A DNA stretch of 64,000 nucleotides, from NCBI RefSeq assembly GCF_031453555.1, contig NZ_JAVIZM010000001.1, positions 2,177,001-2,241,000 of the forward strand, written 5' to 3'. The DNA comes from Bacillus sp. SLBN-46 (GTDB lineage: Bacteria > Bacillota > Bacilli > Bacillales > Cytobacillaceae). A model generated the notes under the pieces. The model was given only the letters and a program-made list of their open reading frames with translations. It did not search any database and was not told the origin of the DNA. Of the stretch, positions 1 to 9,285 are shown piece by piece. Position numbers and translations under genes: made by a program. Position 1 is the stretch's first letter; the number at the start of each line of letters is the position of its first letter.

Positions 1-1
1 C

Positions 2-1480
2 TTGGAAAAGGTAGATATTTTTAAAGATATTGCCGAGAGAACTGGAGGCGATATTTATTTAGGAGTAGTAGGAGCAGTTCGTACAGGAAAATCAACTTTT
101 ATCAAGAAATTTATGGAGCTTGTTGTTTTACCGAATATAAACAGTGAGGCGGAGAGGTCAAGGGCACAAGATGAGCTGCCACAAAGTGCAGCAGGTAAAA
201 CAATTATGACAACAGAACCTAAATTTGTGCCTAATCAGGCAGCTACGGTTCATGTAGATGAGGGTTTAAATGTTAATATTAGGCTCGTAGATTGTGTGGG
301 TTACACAGTACCAGGAGCCAAAGGGTACGAGGATGAGAATGGCCCAAGAATGATTACAACACCTTGGTATGAAGAGCCTATTCCGTTCCATGAGGCAGCA
401 GAAATTGGTACGAGAAAGGTCATTCAAGAGCATTCAACCATCGGAGTTGTTGTGACAACAGATGGAACGATTGGAGAAATACCAAGAAGTAACTATATTG
501 AAGCTGAGGAAAGAGTCATTAACGAACTTAAAGAAGTTGGTAAACCGTTTATTATGGTCGTTAATAGCGCTCAACCATACCATCCAAGTACTGAAACGCT
601 TAGATCAAGTTTAGCTGAAAAATATGACATCCCAGTCATCGCTATGAGTGTAGAAAGTATGCGCGACAGTGATGTCCTAAATGTTCTTCGTGAAGCACTT
701 TACGAGTTCCCAGTACTTGAAGTCAATGTAAATCTTCCGAGTTGGGTAATGGTATTACGTGAAAATCATTGGCTTCGTGAAAGCTATCAAGAGGCTGTCA
801 AAGAGACAGTAAAAGATATCAAGAGATTAAGAGATGTGGATCGGGTAGTTCAACAATTCAGCGACTTTGACTTCATTGATAAGGCTGGGTTAGCTGGAAT
901 TGAAATGGGTTCAGGAGTTGCCGAAATTGATTTATTCGCTCCGGACGAATTATATGATGATATTTTAAAAGAAATTGTCGGGGTTGAAATCCGAGGAAAA
1001 GATCATCTGCTTGAATTAATGCAGGATTTTGCTCATGCAAAAGCAGAGTATGATCACATTGCGGATGCATTAAAAATGGTAAAGCAGACTGGTTACGGCA
1101 TTGCATCACCAACACTTTCTGATATGAGCCTTGAAGAACCAGAAATCATCCGTCAAGGAGCGAGATTTGGAGTAAGATTACGTGCTGTAGCACCATCTAT
1201 TCATATGATTAAGGTTGATGTAGAATCAGAATTTGCTCCAATTATCGGGACGGAAAAACAAAGTGAGGAGCTTGTACGCTACTTAATGCAAGACTTTGAA
1301 GATGATCCATTATCCATTTGGAATTCTGATATTTTTGGACGAAGCCTGAGTTCCATTGTTCGAGAAGGCATCCAAGCAAAGCTTTCCTTAATGCCAGAGA
1401 ATGCAAGATATAAATTAAAAGAAACATTAGAGAGAATTATAAATGAAGGATCAGGCGGCTTGATTGCCATCATCCTTTAG
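2..1480 (+). CDS. spoIVA: Stage IV sporulation protein A, spore coat morphogenetic ATPase
   Basis: The 492-residue protein has the full length of B. subtilis SpoIVA and matches it almost throughout as I remember that sequence. SpoIVA is a TRAFAC-class ATPase that polymerises on the outer forespore membrane and forms the basement layer of the coat. A Walker A motif (GAVRTGKS, about residues 24-31) and a DxxG-like DCVGYTVPG segment are visible, and the C-terminus ends in the conserved hydrophobic GGLIAIIL tail. The start is a TTG at the second base of the window, so its ribosome binding site lies outside. A hairpin terminator follows directly. No irregularities seen. Confidence 0.97.
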   Translation: MEKVDIFKDIAERTGGDIYLGVVGAVRTGKSTFIKKFMELVVLPNINSEAERSRAQDELPQSAAGKTIMTTEPKFVPNQAATVHVDEGLNVNIRLVDCVGYTVPGAKGYEDENGPRMITTPWYEEPIPFHEAAEIGTRKVIQEHSTIGVVVTTDGTIGEIPRSNYIEAEERVINELKEVGKPFIMVVNSAQPYHPSTETLRSSLAEKYDIPVIAMSVESMRDSDVLNVLREALYEFPVLEVNVNLPSWVMVLRENHWLRESYQEAVKETVKDIKRLRDVDRVVQQFSDFDFIDKAGLAGIEMGSGVAEIDLFAPDELYDDILKEIVGVEIRGKDHLLELMQDFAHAKAEYDHIADALKMVKQTGYGIASPTLSDMSLEEPEIIRQGARFGVRLRAVAPSIHMIKVDVESEFAPIIGTEKQSEELVRYLMQDFEDDPLSIWNSDIFGRSLSSIVREGIQAKLSLMPENARYKLKETLERIINEGSGGLIAIIL

Positions 1481-1489
1481 CTAGCACTG

Positions 1490-1512
1490 GACTCCCTTTG
1501 GAGTCTTTTTTT
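1490..1512 (+). terminator. Rho-independent terminator after spoIVA
   Basis: A six-base-pair stem (GACTCC/GGAGTC) with a four-base CTTT loop is followed by a run of T. It ends the spoIVA transcript. Confidence 0.85.
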
Positions 1513-1835
1513 GTTGTTTTCTCAGAATTTGTAAGAAAAAAAGTCCAATATAGTAGATTTTTGTTGAACAAAAGAAAAGATTACCATTATTTCATGAAAT
1601 CTTCTTGATATGCGGAATTGATTGTGATAATCTTTTAACAGAATTACGTTATTGTGCTGAAAACCTTAATTTAATGGGGTTTTTATCAGAAAATAGATTT
1701 AAGTTACTAAAGTGGCTAATTTGCATGTCTTTAGTAATAAAACCTAATAAAACCGCACTATAACGTATAGAAATAACAAAAATTGTTTAGAAATGTAGAT
1801 AAGTAATCTTATTTACTAATCTTGATAATTTCTTT
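1513..1835. other. AT-rich gap between spoIVA and hbs, likely hbs promoter region
   Basis: No open reading frame with a ribosome binding site was found here. The gap probably holds the hbs promoter(s). The best candidate I see is TTGATA at 1605-1610, 17 bases, then TAATCT at 1628-1633 with an upstream TG; its -10 is poor, so this is tentative. Confidence 0.4.
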
Positions 1836-1852
1836 GGGAGGAGGTGAAAGGC

Positions 1853-2125
1853 ATGAACAAGACAGAACTTATTAATGCAGTTGCTGAGGCTAGCGAGCTT
1901 TCTAAAAAGGACGCTACTAAAGCAGTTGATGCTGTTTTTGATGCGATTTTAGATGCTTTGAAAAACGGTGATAAAGTACAATTAATCGGCTTCGGAAACT
2001 TTGAAGTACGCGAGCGTGCAGCACGTAAAGGTCGTAACCCACAAACTGGTGAGGAAATCGAAATCGGTGCAAGCAAAGTTCCAGCTTTCAAACCAGGTAA
2101 AGCGCTTAAGGATGCAGTAAAATAA
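1853..2125 (+). CDS. hbs: HU-family DNA-binding protein HBsu
   Basis: This 90-residue protein is the bacterial HU homologue, which bends and compacts DNA in the nucleoid. It opens [12 protein letters not shown] and has the HU arm signature [21 protein letters not shown]. An upstream in-frame GTG at 1844 falls inside the strong ribosome binding site GGGAGGAGGTGA (1836-1847), so the ATG at 1853, six bases beyond it, is the start. The gene stands alone between a long leader and a terminator, as in B. subtilis. Confidence 0.96.
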   Translation: MNKTELINAVAEASELSKKDATKAVDAVFDAILDALKNGDKVQLIGFGNFEVRERAARKGRNPQTGEEIEIGASKVPAFKPGKALKDAVK

Positions 2126-2167
2126 TTACATAATTTATTGCTTTAAGCGAATAGGCTTAAGCAAAAA

Positions 2168-2196
2168 GGTCATGGAAAATTCCATGGCCTTTTTTC
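2168..2196 (+). terminator. Rho-independent terminator after hbs
   Basis: A nine-base-pair stem (GGTCATGGA/TCCATGGCC, one G-T pair) with an AAAT loop precedes a T run. Confidence 0.88.
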
Positions 2197-2238
2197 TTTC
2201 ACCTATTGTAAAGATAGGTTCCTTGAAATACTTTGTTT

Positions 2239-2266
2239 TTGCTTGAACTGTAAATTGTGCTAATAT
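2239..2266 (+). promoter_or_regulatory. Candidate sigma-A promoter for folE-mtrB
   Basis: TTGCTT at 2239-2244 is followed after 16 bases by TAATAT at 2261-2266, preceded by TGC, giving an extended -10 element. The folE start is about 50 bases downstream. Confidence 0.55.
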
Positions 2267-2313
2267 GTATTTGTCATATATACTTAACAGATATACATTA
2301 GGAGGAATTTAGA

Positions 2314-2880
2314 ATGTCACAAGTAAATCGTGCCCAAATTGAAGAGGCGGTACGTTTAATATTAGAAGCAATTGGTGATGATCCAAACAGGGAAGGTGTT
2401 CTTGATACACCTAAGCGTGTAGCAAAAATGTATGAAGAGGTTTTTAGTGGCTTAAATGAAGATCCTAAGCAACATTTTGAAACAATATTTAGTGAAGACC
2501 ATGAAGAACTAGTATTAGTAAAAGATATCCCATTCTATTCTATGTGTGAACACCATCTGGTGCCTTTTTATGGGAAAGCTCATGTAGCGTATATACCTAA
2601 AAATGGTCGCGTCACTGGATTAAGTAAATTAGCAAGAGCGGTTGAAGCTGTTGCAAAAAGACCTCAATTACAAGAACGAATCACTTCAACAGTTGCTGAT
2701 AGTATGATGGAAAAACTAGAGCCACATGGTGTTATGGTAGTTGTTGAAGCAGAGCATATGTGCATGACTATGCGCGGAGTAAAAAAACCTGGCTCGAAAA
2801 CTGTTACCACTGCAGTCCGTGGAACTCTTGCCGATGATGCAATTGCTAGGTCTGAAGTGCTTTCCTTAATAAAATATTAA
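2314..2880 (+). CDS. folE: GTP cyclohydrolase I
   Basis: FolE (MtrA in B. subtilis) converts GTP to 7,8-dihydroneopterin triphosphate, the first step of folate synthesis. The 188-residue protein carries the zinc-site segment [10 protein letters not shown] (Cys78, His81) and the second zinc cysteine in HMCMTMRG (Cys150), plus the C-terminal KPGSKTVT segment. GGAGGAATTTAGA precedes the ATG. It is followed by mtrB after about 30 bases, the mtrAB operon arrangement of B. subtilis. Confidence 0.97.
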   Translation: MSQVNRAQIEEAVRLILEAIGDDPNREGVLDTPKRVAKMYEEVFSGLNEDPKQHFETIFSEDHEELVLVKDIPFYSMCEHHLVPFYGKAHVAYIPKNGRVTGLSKLARAVEAVAKRPQLQERITSTVADSMMEKLEPHGVMVVVEAEHMCMTMRGVKKPGSKTVTTAVRGTLADDAIARSEVLSLIKY

Positions 2881-2912
2881 GGTGAATTATTTTTACTATT
2901 GGAGTGAAGAAA

Positions 2913-3149
2913 GTGGAAAAGCGCAATCCGCAAAATAACGAGTATGTGGTCATAAAGGCTATTGAAGATGGAGTAAGTGTAATAGGCTTAACGAGAGGCA
3001 CTGATACTAGATTTCATCATTCAGAAAAGCTGGACAAGGGAGAAGTGCTTATTGCCCAATTCACTGAGCATACTTCAGCCATTAAAATTAGAGGAAATGC
3101 CCAAATTCTCACACAGTATGGTGAAGTGGAAAGTGAAATAAAGAAATAG
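2913..3149 (+). CDS. mtrB: trp RNA-binding attenuation protein TRAP
   Basis: TRAP forms an 11-subunit ring that binds tryptophan and wraps GAG/UAG repeats in trp leader RNA. The conserved core [20 protein letters not shown] and [19 protein letters not shown] is present. An in-frame GTG at 2904 overlaps the ribosome binding site GGAGTGAAG, so the GTG at 2913 (78 residues) is preferred. The trp operon it would control is not at its B. subtilis position within the aro cluster in this window. Confidence 0.92.
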   Translation: MEKRNPQNNEYVVIKAIEDGVSVIGLTRGTDTRFHHSEKLDKGEVLIAQFTEHTSAIKIRGNAQILTQYGEVESEIKK

Positions 3150-3215
3150 GTGTTTGAAAAGTTAAAATTGATTAAATGATTATTTTGTGAATTCCTGCCC
3201 ATAAGATACCTTTTA

Positions 3216-3224
3216 TGATATAAT
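3216..3224 (+). promoter_or_regulatory. Extended -10 promoter for hepS-menG-hepT
   Basis: TGATATAAT provides a perfect TATAAT with the TGn extension. No good -35 box lies at 16-18 bases. The hepS start lies about 125 bases downstream. Confidence 0.5.
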
Positions 3225-3349
3225 GGTGTCTGCCTTGTTTTTAAAGATATGAATAGGATCTTCTTTATTTTATGGGCATGAATTTTCCTTTTTAAATAGA
3301 AAATAAGAATACATAAAGACATTACTTCGGGGAAGCAAGGGTGATTAAA

Positions 3350-4162
3350 TTGCAGGACATTCGACAAAAATTTACAAATATTAGAGAGCAGATCGGAAAA
3401 AAAGTTTTTGACGCATACCTGCTCGACTATATTGAGACGCCCATCATTGATGAAGATAAGCTCCTTATCCTTATTTCAATCATGGACCGTATCGAATTGT
3501 CGTATAGTAAAATGCAAAATTACACCATGTCAACGATGCTTATACAAATTGCCCTTGACACCCATGAACATATAACAAACTTTTCAAAAGATGAAAAAAG
3601 CCGACAATTAACGGTTTTAGCTGGGGATTATTTTAGCGGACTATATTATAAGCTACTGGCTGATTCAGATGATATAACGCTTATTAAGACACTTTCTGAA
3701 GGAATCAAACAAGTGAATGAACAAAAAATCACTGTTTATCAAAAAGAATCAGATGGTATCGAAAAGTTAATGGCAAGTATAAAAGTAATTGAGAGTGCTT
3801 TACTAATTAAACTATCAGAGGTTTTTAAAGTAGAGTTATGGAATGATTTCTTAGCACATTTATTTCTATTCAAACGATTAATAAAAGAAAAAAACCAATT
3901 TATTCAGACAAAAAGTTCATTATTATTTGAGGCGCTGAAAAAAATTGTTTTCCCAATTAATGAATACAGATTAAAAGAGATTTCGGGTGAACAACAAAAT
4001 CATTTACTAATGATTTGTGATCAATATATTGAGTTATCAAGACAAATTATTGAAAAAGGATTAAACCAGCTTCCTTATTTAAATGATGTGCTAGAAACGA
4101 GAATTTCAACGTTATTAAAAGAAAATAAGCCATATGCAAAAACTTTTGTGGAAGAAGGGTAA
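3350..4162 (+). CDS. hepS: Heptaprenyl diphosphate synthase component I
   Basis: HepS is the non-catalytic small subunit that pairs with HepT to make the C35 side chain of menaquinone-7. The segment [21 protein letters not shown] is nearly identical to the B. subtilis protein, and the C-terminus ends in VEEG as it does there. A GTG at 3341 is possible, but AAGGGTGA (3338-3345) sits four bases before TTG at 3350, which gives MQDI, matching the B. subtilis N-terminus (270 residues). menG follows after four bases. Confidence 0.9.
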   Translation: MQDIRQKFTNIREQIGKKVFDAYLLDYIETPIIDEDKLLILISIMDRIELSYSKMQNYTMSTMLIQIALDTHEHITNFSKDEKSRQLTVLAGDYFSGLYYKLLADSDDITLIKTLSEGIKQVNEQKITVYQKESDGIEKLMASIKVIESALLIKLSEVFKVELWNDFLAHLFLFKRLIKEKNQFIQTKSSLLFEALKKIVFPINEYRLKEISGEQQNHLLMICDQYIELSRQIIEKGLNQLPYLNDVLETRISTLLKENKPYAKTFVEEG

Positions 4163-4166
4163 AAAC

Positions 4167-4871
4167 ATGCAGCAATCGAAAGAACAGCGAGTTCACAATG
4201 TCTTTGAAAAAATTTCTGATAACTATGATAAAATGAACTCTGTTATTAGTTTTCAGCAGCATATCAAGTGGCGCAAAGACACCATGAAAAAAATGAATGT
4301 ACAACCCGGTTCAAAAGCACTCGATGTTTGTTGTGGAACAGCTGATTGGACGATTGCCTTAGCAGATGCTGTTGGGCCTGACGGAAAAGTTGTTGGCTTA
4401 GATTTTAGTCAAAATATGCTTAAAGTAGGCGTTGAAAAGGTAAAAGAGCTAGGGTTAAAGCAGGTCGAACTAGTTCATGGAAATGCCATGGAGCTTCCTT
4501 TCCCAGATAATAGTTTTGACTATGTAACAATTGGCTTTGGTTTAAGAAATGTACCTGATTACCTTCAGGTGTTAAAAGAAATGCAACGAGTTGTAAAACC
4601 TGGTGGGATTGTTGTTTGCTTAGAGACATCGCAGCCAACCTTGATCGGCTATAAACAGCTTTACTATTTTTACTTCCGTTTTATTATGCCGATGTTCGGT
4701 AAATTACTCGCTAAGAGCTATAATGAATATGCGTGGCTTCATGAATCAGCAAGGGATTTTCCAGGGATGAGGGAGCTTGCCCGTATGTTTGAACAAGCCG
4801 GATTAACCGAGGTGAAATACAAGCCTTATAGTGGTGGAGCAGCTGCTGTTCATATTGGTAAAAAGAAATAA
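4167..4871 (+). CDS. menG: Demethylmenaquinone methyltransferase
   Basis: MenG (MenH/UbiE family) performs the last step of menaquinone synthesis, methylating demethylmenaquinone with S-adenosylmethionine. The 234-residue protein has the SAM-binding [14 protein letters not shown] motif and the UbiE signatures [10 protein letters not shown] and [13 protein letters not shown]. The ATG at 4167 is chosen over upstream in-frame codons that lie within hepS, because it matches the family N-terminus. It sits between the two heptaprenyl diphosphate synthase subunits, so one transcript supplies side chain and ring methylation. Confidence 0.96.
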   Translation: MQQSKEQRVHNVFEKISDNYDKMNSVISFQQHIKWRKDTMKKMNVQPGSKALDVCCGTADWTIALADAVGPDGKVVGLDFSQNMLKVGVEKVKELGLKQVELVHGNAMELPFPDNSFDYVTIGFGLRNVPDYLQVLKEMQRVVKPGGIVVCLETSQPTLIGYKQLYYFYFRFIMPMFGKLLAKSYNEYAWLHESARDFPGMRELARMFEQAGLTEVKYKPYSGGAAAVHIGKKK

Positions 4872-4913
4872 CGGATTGAAATCGAAGACAGGATGAAAAG
4901 CAGGGTGAATACA

Positions 4914-5876
4914 ATGAAATTAAAAATGATGTATTCATTTTTGAATTCGGATATTAACTTAATAGAAAAAAAGCTTGAAGAGACGATTCAAACCGAGTCT
5001 CGTTTACTCAAACAAGCTTCTATGCATACATTACAAGCCGGAGGAAAAAGGATTCGTCCTGTTTTTGTTTTGCTTGCAGGTAAATTTGGACATTATGATA
5101 TACATGTGATGAAAAATGTTGCTGTTGCCCTTGAACTTATTCATATGGCTTCACTTGTTCATGATGATGTGATTGACGATGCTGACCTTCGCCGTGGTCA
5201 ACCAACCGTTAAATCCAAATGGGATAACAAAATTGCAATGTACACCGGTGACTTTGTTTTCGCTCTTGCATTAGAATTGATGACAAATATTAAAAATCCC
5301 GCTGCCCACAAAATACTAGCCAATACAATCGTAGAAGTGACAGTAGGGGAAATTCAGCAAATAAAAGATAAATATCGTTTTAATCAAAATCTCAGAGATT
5401 ATCTCCGCAGAATTAAGAGAAAAACTGCCCTATTAATTGCTGTTAGTTGTCAACTAGGTGCGATAGCTGCTGGTGTTGAAGAATCTGTTCATAAAAAACT
5501 GTATCGTTTCGGTTATTATGTGGGTATGTCCTTCCAAATAACGGATGATATTTTAGATTTTACGGGTACAGAAAAAGAACTTGGAAAGCCTGCAGGAAGT
5601 GACCTCCTCCAAGGAAATATCACTGCACCAGCACTTTACGCAATGGAAAACGCTGCAATTCGGCAAGAAATCCTAAAGGTACATGCAGAAATGGATTCTA
5701 CCGAAATTACTAAAATTATCTCTCTAATTAAACAATCAGGTGCTATCGAGAAATCAATCGCACTAAGTGACCGCTACTTAGATAAAGCTTTAGCTGTACT
5801 GGAAGAATTACCTGCAAACAAAACACAAAAAACACTTCGTGATATTGCAAAGTTTATTGGGAGAAGAAAGTTTTAA
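4914..5876 (+). CDS. hepT: Heptaprenyl diphosphate synthase component II
   Basis: HepT is the catalytic subunit of heptaprenyl diphosphate synthase. Both aspartate-rich motifs of trans-prenyltransferases are present: HDDVIDDAD near residue 85 and DDILD in the second half, with GGKRIRP before the first. AGGGTGA (4902-4908) supports the ATG at 4914, giving MKLKMMYSF and 320 residues; the ATG at 4893 has no comparable site. It is the last gene of the hepS-menG-hepT unit. Confidence 0.94.
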   Translation: MKLKMMYSFLNSDINLIEKKLEETIQTESRLLKQASMHTLQAGGKRIRPVFVLLAGKFGHYDIHVMKNVAVALELIHMASLVHDDVIDDADLRRGQPTVKSKWDNKIAMYTGDFVFALALELMTNIKNPAAHKILANTIVEVTVGEIQQIKDKYRFNQNLRDYLRRIKRKTALLIAVSCQLGAIAAGVEESVHKKLYRFGYYVGMSFQITDDILDFTGTEKELGKPAGSDLLQGNITAPALYAMENAAIRQEILKVHAEMDSTEITKIISLIKQSGAIEKSIALSDRYLDKALAVLEELPANKTQKTLRDIAKFIGRRKF

Positions 5877-5988
5877 ATGCATTCATCTAATTATATCAAC
5901 TTGCGCAATATTCGAAAAAATGGTAACATTTTTCATGGATTGTTTTCGACTAACAATCAATATACATAATTAATTAGGAGTGGAATTC

Positions 5989-6435
5989 ATGGAAAAAACA
6001 TTTTTAATGGTAAAGCCTGACGGCGTACAGCGTAATTTAATCGGTGAAATCGTTTCCCGATTTGAAAGAAAGGGCTTCCAATTGGTTGGAGCAAAGTTAA
6101 TGAACATTCCTACTGAACTTGCGGAAGAGCATTATGGTGAGCACAAGGAGCGCCCTTTCTTCGGAGAATTAGTAGACTTTATTACTTCTGGTCCTGTTTT
6201 CGCAATGGTTTGGCAAGGTGAAAATGTAATTGCTACTGCCCGCCAAATGATGGGATCTACTAATCCAAAGGATGCAGCGCCAGGAACAATCCGTGGAGAC
6301 TTTGGATTAACAGTTGGTAAAAATGTTATTCATGGATCGGATTCTCCTACTAGTGCTGAGCGTGAAATCGGCTTATTCTTTAAGGATACTGGAGTAGTTG
6401 AGTACACAAAATTAGTAAACGAATGGATTTACTAA
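5989..6435 (+). CDS. ndk: Nucleoside diphosphate kinase
   Basis: Ndk moves the gamma-phosphate of ATP onto nucleoside diphosphates through a phosphohistidine. The 148-residue protein begins [15 protein letters not shown] and contains the active-site segment [17 protein letters not shown] with the catalytic histidine. The upstream GTG at 5980 lies in the ribosome binding site TAGGAGTGGA, so ATG 5989 is used. A terminator follows, and the cheR gene found next in B. subtilis is absent. Confidence 0.97.
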   Translation: MEKTFLMVKPDGVQRNLIGEIVSRFERKGFQLVGAKLMNIPTELAEEHYGEHKERPFFGELVDFITSGPVFAMVWQGENVIATARQMMGSTNPKDAAPGTIRGDFGLTVGKNVIHGSDSPTSAEREIGLFFKDTGVVEYTKLVNEWIY

Positions 6436-6449
6436 TCTAAATAACTTAG

Positions 6450-6485
6450 AGGCACTTGTATAGCATTATACGAGTGCCTTTTTGT
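6450..6485 (+). terminator. Rho-independent terminator after ndk
   Basis: A 13-base-pair stem with one G-T pair (AGGCACT/AGTGCCT at its base) closes on a GCAT loop and runs into TTTTTGT. Confidence 0.88.
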
Positions 6486-6596
6486 ATACGATTACAAAAT
6501 ATTTTTCCTTATTTTCTGAATAGTTATACTAGGTTTATTGAGCATGATATGTTATATTGATACATAATTCTTTAATGAGTTGAAGGGGGAAAGAGA

Positions 6597-7775
6597 ATGG
6601 GGATTAGATACTTAACAGCGGGAGAATCTCATGGACCGCAACTAACAACAATTTTAGAAGGCTTTCCTGCTGGGATGCCATTATTAGCTGAGGATATTAA
6701 TGAGGGACTAGCAAGACGTCAAAAAGGTCATGGTCGTGGGAGAAGAATGCAAATCGAGAAAGATACGGCAGAAATCGTATCAGGTGTTCGACATGGACAA
6801 ACACTTGGCTCACCAATTGCCCTTGTGGTTAAGAATAATGACTGGAAGCACTGGACGAATATTATGGGTGCTGAACCTTTAAAAGAAGGACAGGAAGACG
6901 AAATTAAGCGTAAAATAACGCGTGCTAGGCCGGGTCATGCTGACTTAAATGGAGCAATAAAATATGGCCACCGAGATATGAGGAATGTTCTTGAACGTTC
7001 ATCAGCCCGTGAGACAACTGTAAGGGTGGCAGCAGGTGCAGTTGCAAAGAAATTGTTATCCTTAGTTGGTGTGGATGTCGTTGCTCACGTAGTAGAAATT
7101 GGCGGAGTGACAGCCAAGGTTGACTCTTCGTTATCCATTGATGAACTGAAGGAAAGAGCAGAACTTTCACCTGTTCGTGTAGCAGATCCAAATGTGGAAG
7201 TAGAAATGATGGCTGCAATTGATGATGCAAAGAAAAATGGAGATTCAATTGGTGGGATTGTAGAGGTTATTGTCACAGGCATGCCTGCCGGAATTGGAAG
7301 TTATGTTCATTATGACCGGAAACTAGATGCAAAGCTAGCAGGTGCCATTGTCAGCATTAATGCATTTAAAGGTGTTGAATTTGGAATTGGCTTTGAGGCA
7401 GCAAGAAAGCCTGGAAGTGAAGTGCATGATGAAATTGCTTGGAATGAAGAGATGGGCTATTACCGCAAGACCAACCGGTTGGGTGGTTTTGAGGGAGGAA
7501 TGACAACAGGAATGCCGATTGTTGTTAGAGGTGTGATGAAGCCAATCCCAACCCTTTATAAGCCTTTGATGAGCGTCGATATTGAGACGAAAGAGCCTTT
7601 TGCTGCCAGTGTAGAACGTTCAGATAGCTGTGCTGTACCTGCTGCAGCTGTAGTGGCAGAACATGTCATTGCTTGGGAGCTAGCCAACTCACTAGTGGAA
7701 CAATTTTATAGTGATCGTTTTGATACTTTTATGGATGAAATTAAAAGGCAGCGTGAATATGCGAGGGAGTTTTAA
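6597..7775 (+). CDS. aroC: Chorismate synthase
   Basis: This enzyme (AroF in B. subtilis naming) converts 5-enolpyruvylshikimate-3-phosphate to chorismate using reduced FMN. The 392-residue protein has the family signatures GESHGPQLT near the N-terminus, [19 protein letters not shown] in the middle and [15 protein letters not shown] near the end. It opens the aromatic operon; its TAA overlaps the ATG of aroB by one base (TAATG). A weak promoter candidate (TTGAGC, 17 bases, TACATA) lies at 6538-6566. Confidence 0.96.
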   Translation: MGIRYLTAGESHGPQLTTILEGFPAGMPLLAEDINEGLARRQKGHGRGRRMQIEKDTAEIVSGVRHGQTLGSPIALVVKNNDWKHWTNIMGAEPLKEGQEDEIKRKITRARPGHADLNGAIKYGHRDMRNVLERSSARETTVRVAAGAVAKKLLSLVGVDVVAHVVEIGGVTAKVDSSLSIDELKERAELSPVRVADPNVEVEMMAAIDDAKKNGDSIGGIVEVIVTGMPAGIGSYVHYDRKLDAKLAGAIVSINAFKGVEFGIGFEAARKPGSEVHDEIAWNEEMGYYRKTNRLGGFEGGMTTGMPIVVRGVMKPIPTLYKPLMSVDIETKEPFAASVERSDSCAVPAAAVVAEHVIAWELANSLVEQFYSDRFDTFMDEIKRQREYAREF

Positions 7776-8845
7776 TGGACACCATTCAAATTCAAACGGA
7801 GTCGAAAAGTTATCCTGTCTTTGTTGGTGAAGGTGTAAGAAAAGAATTGAATGATTTTTTATCCAATCATCTAACTGACCTAACAAGAATATTAATTATT
7901 ACGGATGAAACTGTTGCCAAACTTCATTTACAAGAACTACAAACGGTTCTAGGTAATTGGAACCCTATTATTTTTATAGCTCCAAGCGGAGAAAAGGCAA
8001 AAACCTTTGATGTATATTATCAAGCACTTTCTACAGCACTCGAAAACGGACTTGACCGAAAATCTGTTATTCTTTCCTTTGGTGGCGGAGCAGTAGGAGA
8101 TTTGTCAGGCTTTGTTGCAGCTTCCTACATGAGAGGGATTCCGTTTATCCAAGTCCCGACTACAATATTAGCTCATGATAGTGCGGTAGGTGGTAAAGTT
8201 GCAATTAATCATCCGCTTGGGAAAAATATGATTGGAGCTTTTTATCAGCCAGAAGCTGTTTTTTACGACTTGGAATGGTTAAAAACGCTTCCAGTGAAAG
8301 AAATTCGCTCTGGTTTTGCTGAGGTTATTAAGCATGCACTTATTTCTGATTCTGACTTTCTTTATTGGCTACAAGCAAATGTTCCTGATATCCAATCAAT
8401 TAGCCAAGAGCGATTAGCTGATTCCTTAATAAAGGGTATAGGAATTAAAAATAAATTTGTATCTCAGGATGAAAGAGAAACAGGAGTACGAGCGTATTTG
8501 AATTTTGGTCATACATTAGGACATGCGATTGAATCGGAAATGGGATATGGGAACTTCACCCATGGGGAAGCCGTAATGATTGGAATGGTGTATGCCTTAA
8601 AACTCAGCAATCAACTTTTGAATTTATCGTTTAATGTAACCGAATTTGTTCAATGGGTGACAGAACTAGGATATGATATAAAACTGCCAAGTCATTTATC
8701 CTTTGAACAATTACTGAGAAAAATGAAGCAGGATAAAAAGTCAGTTGGTGAATCGTATCGGTTTGTATTATTGGAACAAATTGGTCAGCCAAAACTACAG
8801 GAAGTATCTGAAAAGGTTTTGTTAGAAGAACTAAAAAGGTTATAA
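7775..8845 (+). CDS. aroB: 3-dehydroquinate synthase
   Basis: AroB cyclises DAHP to 3-dehydroquinate, the second shikimate-pathway step. The NAD-binding FGGGAVGDLSGFVAA, the VPTTILAHDSAVGGK substrate loop and the metal-binding histidines in FGHTLGHAIE and HGEAVMIGM are all visible. Length is 356 residues, normal for Bacillus. The start codon overlaps the stop of aroC, so the two are translationally coupled. Confidence 0.96.
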   Translation: MDTIQIQTESKSYPVFVGEGVRKELNDFLSNHLTDLTRILIITDETVAKLHLQELQTVLGNWNPIIFIAPSGEKAKTFDVYYQALSTALENGLDRKSVILSFGGGAVGDLSGFVAASYMRGIPFIQVPTTILAHDSAVGGKVAINHPLGKNMIGAFYQPEAVFYDLEWLKTLPVKEIRSGFAEVIKHALISDSDFLYWLQANVPDIQSISQERLADSLIKGIGIKNKFVSQDERETGVRAYLNFGHTLGHAIESEMGYGNFTHGEAVMIGMVYALKLSNQLLNLSFNVTEFVQWVTELGYDIKLPSHLSFEQLLRKMKQDKKSVGESYRFVLLEQIGQPKLQEVSEKVLLEELKRL

Positions 8846-8859
8846 AAAGGGGGATTTTC

Positions 8860-9234
8860 ATGATCAGAGGGGTAAGAGGAGCTACGACTGTTACTGAGAA
8901 CTCGGAAGAGGCTATCGTTTCTGCGACTGAAGAGCTTCTAACAAATATGATAGAAATGAATGAAATACATCCCGATTCAGTTGCATCTATATTCATTTCT
9001 ACAACCGAAGATGTTAATGCAGCTTTTCCAGCAAAGTCACTACGGAGGTTTCAAGGATGGACTTTTGTGCCTGTTATGTGTATGCGCGAAATTCCAGTTC
9101 AGAATTCCTTGAACATGTGTATAAGAATAATGATGCATGTAAATACATCAAAATCACAACAAGAAATCCAGCATATCTATTTAAATGAAGCGAAATCACT
9201 AAGGCCTGACCTTGACAGTAGGTTATCATTATAA
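8860..9234 (+). CDS. aroH: Chorismate mutase, AroH type
   Basis: This 124-residue monofunctional chorismate mutase converts chorismate to prephenate for phenylalanine and tyrosine. It starts MIRGVRGATTV, and the family motifs AAFPAKSLR, the VPVMCMREI strand and the C-terminal HIYLNEAKSLRPDL are present. GGGGGATTTTC precedes the ATG. In B. subtilis the six trp genes follow aroH; here hisC starts 51 bases later. Confidence 0.93.
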   Translation: MIRGVRGATTVTENSEEAIVSATEELLTNMIEMNEIHPDSVASIFISTTEDVNAAFPAKSLRRFQGWTFVPVMCMREIPVQNSLNMCIRIMMHVNTSKSQQEIQHIYLNEAKSLRPDLDSRLSL

Positions 9235-9285
9235 GAGAATCCTGTTAAAAGAAAGTTATTACCATAAACGATTGGAGTGGGGAAA

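Noticed and set aside
9235..9285. TRAP binding repeats before hisC
   Set aside because: Only isolated GAG triplets occur; there is no regular series of GAG/UAG triplets.
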